23,229 nucleotides of DNA from Gnetum montanum. Lineage: Eukaryota > Streptophyta > Gnetopsida > Gnetales > Gnetaceae. Shown here piece after piece: positions 20,563 through 23,229 of this stretch. A model generated the notes under the pieces. The model worked only from the letters and a program-made list of their open reading frames with translations, was not told the DNA's origin and ran no database searches. The DNA lies in assembly GCA_015680685.1 (NCBI GenBank), contig MNCI01000257.1, positions 1-23,229 on the forward strand, in the 5' to 3' direction. A program made the position numbers and the translations under genes. Each line of letters starts with the position of its first letter. Position 1 is the first letter of the stretch.

Positions 20563-22249
20563 ACGGGCCAAGCATTATTAAGATTGTTTTTTTGAAGTTA
20601 AGTTATACCTTACTACTTGCCTTAATTAATGATCTTATGTTATCAGGTGTGATAGTACCAGAAATTTTGTAATAATGAGTCATGTGACTTAGGTGGTTTC
20701 CATTTTAGTTTCCCGATATACATAGGGATTAAATGATTTTTAGGCACAATTATTCTAAGTGTTATAGCTAATTACCCTAGCTAATGTTCTTTGGGCGATG
20801 ATAAATTTTAAAAACATTAGGCACTTTTCGGCAAGTGTCCCTTTCCCACGACCAAGCTGAACACTCTAGGTTCAAGCAAGTTCAAATGGAATAAAAATCG
20901 GAGTACCAGCAAGTGAGATATAATGAGAAAAGCAAGGATCACACAATTGCAAGTCATAGAGAAAAATTTAAAAAACTCCCCCCGTGCAAATGACAAAATG
21001 ATGCTAAGTGTTTCGGGGGGGGGGGGGGGGGGGNNNGAGAAGGGGGGTGACCTATTTATAGGCGGCAGGGACGCAATATTGCGTACGTGATATCTCATCC
21101 CTAGTGATGTGAGGCATAACAAAAAGACCAAATTTTGAAGGGATTTTCTTGAAACTAACATTGGAAATTAAGGACATTAGCTATTATCAAGGGTTCTAGG
21201 ACAATTGCATTGCGTCCAAAGGCACAATTAATGATGATGGTGTGGATTTTACCAATAAAACCTTGGGTGGTAAGAAAAAGGGTATGTAATGGTACATTGG
21301 AACGTTAAAATTCAAAGGGATAGTAATAAGGGAAAGAAAATCGTTTTGAAAATTATGCTAAGGGTAAGAAATTGTGTGTTTGATCTGTGTCATAAGTGAA
21401 AATTACAAAAGATTACACAAGTGGGTCCTCCCTAAAGCAGGTACCAACCTATAATGCCCTTGTGTAACCACACTTAAAGTGTCTATGGACACTAGAAGGG
21501 TTAAATGTAATCCACATTAACTCCACAAAACACAGACATGTAAATATCACCAAAATGAGGTAAGAATTCTATGCTATACGGAACACGAGCTAAAATTACA
21601 TGAACAGTGAGATGAGACGAAGTATAAAAGGGATCCTAGATATTGGGATATGAGGTAACTGACCTAGGGCACAATGAATCCTGCATGTAAAGCATGATTA
21701 ATGTGTCATTAACCCATCATTCCAAGATCAGGACCAAGTCCATTCCTCTGATTAGTGACACCGCATTGTTTCATCCCATGATGAGCGACTATGAAAGTAC
21801 AAAAACAACAAGGCGTATGATAACTTGGTGTTTCATCCAATGGAGAAGTGATTTTTGTTTTGTGGCACTTTTCCTTTTGTTTTTCTTTTTCTCTTCTTTT
21901 TTTTTCCTTTTTTAAATACTGAATCTAGAGAAGCTGCCAACCTTTAGGCATGGGTGCATGTCTTTCCAGTGGGACCCCCTAGAATAGCATTTGATTTTTC
22001 ACAGTGCCCTTTTGATTACTCTTACTCCCATTTTTCGTTAGATCTACAAGGATCTTAGTACAACCATGTTACATGATAACTCCCACANGAGTGTTTTATT
22101 CGTAGATGAGATTACTTACAAAAGCATAAAAATACCAAAAATACTAAAAAGAAAAAAAGATAAAATAAGAAGTTGAAAAATGAAAAACTGGAAAAAAAAT
22201 TTGAAAAATTAAAGAAAATGAAAAATATTTATTAATCCTTCTTATTAAA
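20563..22249 (-). other. Spacer between pol end and post-pol ORF of the minus-strand element
   Basis: No supported ORF lies here. Just after the pol stump it is T-rich on the minus strand (22249-22110), like the start of the spacer in the plus element. It contains the promoter-like site at 21051-21094, a 19-G run with three unresolved bases at 21034-21036 and another N at 22088. Short ORFs such as 20817-21161 (through the Ns) and 21694-21915 are not convincing. Confidence 0.5.
21051..21094 (-). promoter_or_regulatory. TATA-box-like site with upstream palindromes
   Basis: Minus strand: GATATC (21094-21089), the perfect 14-bp palindrome ACGCAATATTGCGT (21084-21071), then CCTATAAATAGG (21062-21051). 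The layout GATATC then CTATAAAT resembles the U3 of all three LTRs with sequence in that region. It lies about 500 bp before the post-pol ORF, reading towards it. It could be an internal promoter or a relic of another LTR. Confidence 0.4.
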
Positions 22250-22400
22250 ATGGGGGATATCCCCCATAGCTAAACGGTTGAGGATAACATGGATTAATAA
22301 ATGATGACTGGGATCCTTGAATTTTGAAAGTATTCCAGCTTGGTCATATTTACTCTATCGGGTTTCACACACTTGATTATAATAAGCATAGTGGGGAAAT
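22250..22400 (-). pseudogene. pol: Stump of the 3' end of pol
   Basis: On the minus strand, TTAATCC..., CAACCGTTTAGC and ATGGGGGATATCCCCCAT parallel TTAATCT..., CAACTTAGTC and ATGGAAGATATGGCCACCCAT at 14041-14094, the last codons of pol in the plus element. A T-rich stretch follows in both. ATGGGGGATATCCCCCAT (22250-22267) is itself a perfect 18-bp palindrome. The boundary with gag is not sharp. Confidence 0.45.
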
Positions 22401-22492
22401 TTATAGGATGTAGTTCCCAGATAACGGGTTGAACCACTATGATATTTGGGACCATTAGATGGTATGCAAGGATTGGGTTGTCACTCTCCATT

Positions 22493-23229
22493 TTAGTGTC
22501 CATTGGGCCGTATGATTGTTGAAGTGTGAGTTGGTGGCCCTAATGAAGTAACATGAGGCGTTGGATTCAAAGATGAGGCTACACCACAGTGTGGAACTTG
22601 TGCTGAGTTGGAGGATGCAGTGGCCTCTAAATTATGTTCTGCCTTCTTACGGCCGTGTTTAAAGAAAGGACACTTTTGATGTTGAGGAGGCCTCTCATTG
22701 CTGTTAGTACTATTAGCATAAGTGACATTTAGAGGTTGTTGCTGTGGTGCAGACACCTTAGGAACAGATGGTGGTGATGTAGAAGGAGGAAAAGAATGAG
22801 AATGCTAAAATTTAGGAGGTGTATAAGATACACACGGTGGTGGTTGTGTTGGAGCAATGGGTTGATAGCATTATGAAGAATAGTAATGTGGTGAGATAGA
22901 GTATGTTGGCCCAGTAGGAGAACCAGGATGTTGAACAAGATAAGTGTTTGGGTTTGGATGATATAGAGGGTGTCTCCAATCTAAGGGTGGTCTCCCCCAT
23001 GACTAGGATTGTTGCCATTATGATCGAACATAGTATCTCTGTATGAACTTTGGATGTAACATATTTTCCCAATGCTCATGTAAATGTAACAATATTGGAC
23101 ATTGGCCCTTGGGGTGATCGTACAGGCATATGTTGCATTCATACGTATGATTGGCAGTTAAGCTCCTATTTTCCTTATCCCTTCTTTCTGATTTTCTAAT
23201 GTTTTGTCCTGCTTCTTGGGTTGTCAAAA
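22493..23229 (-). pseudogene. gag: gag C-terminal part with zinc knuckle, cut by the window edge
   Basis: One minus-strand frame runs from the edge to a stop at 22493-22495 with about four internal stops. It contains RKSERRDKENRSLTANHTYE, then the knuckle CNICLYDHPKGQC (CX2CX3HX4C, near 23138-23100), then LHPKFIQRYY and a P/Y/Q/S-rich tail (for example APTQPPPCVSY, SAPQQQPLNVTYANST), ending RPNGH. The knuckle and the LHP that follows align with CDICQYEHPKGCC and LHP at 9560 in the plus element. The overlapping ORFs at 22729-22938 and 22812-23072 are shadows. The capsid part lies beyond the window. Role: nucleocapsid RNA binding. Confidence 0.7.

Larger units (their letters stand above)
18001..23229 (-). 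mobile_element. Pol-deleted relative of the Athila-type element, 3' part, runs off the right edge
   Basis: On the minus strand the order is gag tail (23229-22493), pol-end stump (about 22400-22250), spacer, splice-acceptor-like site, post-pol ORF, polypurine tract and LTR (18785-18001). No protease, RT, RNase H or integrase lies between gag and the pol stump. No primer site follows the LTR at 18000, so it is the 3' LTR. The 5' LTR must lie beyond 23229. I infer one element, but an unrelated insertion in the spacer cannot be excluded. Confidence 0.65.

Noticed and set aside
20817-21161. 114-codon minus-strand ORF with X residues
   Set aside because: It reads through the unresolved bases and the C homopolymer, lies over the TATA-like site, and shows no domain.
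1-23229. CRISPR arrays, tRNA or rRNA genes, prokaryotic operons
   Set aside because: No regular spacer-repeat array, no tRNA cloverleaf or rRNA signature noticed; content is that of plant nuclear repeats.

Overview
The window looks like nuclear DNA of a seed plant with a large, repeat-rich genome. It is AT-rich, nearly all recognisable coding sequence belongs to decayed LTR retrotransposons, and the few host-type genes are broken plant families (a 3-ketoacyl-CoA synthase and a receptor-like kinase). I cannot name the species. I see no intact protein-coding gene, tRNA, rRNA or CRISPR array.

Layout. 1-110 is the 3' end of an LTR on the + strand. 111-4020 holds tandem repeats (a ~163-bp unit near 190-600, 65/66/32/20-bp repeats at 1373-1985, an AT-rich minisatellite at 2590-4010), a possible short 5' exon at 2273, and a probable LINE tail at 2750-2872. 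4137-4845 is a KCS (very-long-chain fatty acid elongase) pseudogene. 4846-6728 is AT-rich DNA that ends in what may be the first part of a kinase pseudogene.

6734-16962 is a complete but dead Ty3/gypsy element of Athila type. It has two 870-bp LTRs, a perfect 5-bp target duplication (AAAAT), a tRNA-Asp primer site, then gag, protease, RT, RNase H and integrase in that order, and a 2-kb post-pol region with a splice-acceptor-like site and a shrunken post-pol ORF. The gag-protease frame runs for over 3 kb with many stops but no clear shift. Pol carries at least three frame changes. Receptor-kinase sequence lies right after the element (17011-17345), and similar sequence may lie just before it.

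17500-17942 is a long inverted repeat (foldback/MITE-like). 18001-23229 is a second, related element on the - strand, running off the right edge. Read on its own strand it has a gag tail (zinc knuckle), a stump of the end of pol, ~1.65 kb of spacer, a splice-acceptor-like site, a ~534-codon ORF predicted to be largely helical, a polypurine tract and a 785-bp LTR. Protease, RT, RNase H and integrase are missing between gag and the pol stump, so within this window it looks like a pol-deleted, non-autonomous relative of the first element.

The most interesting shared feature is the post-pol ORF. In both elements it starts just after the identical 10 bp GTGATTGCAG, which suggests expression by splicing, as proposed for the env-position genes of Athila-type elements. 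Here, however, the ORF shows no signal peptide or membrane segment. In the minus element a TATA-like site with a 14-bp palindrome lies ~500 bp upstream and could be an internal promoter.
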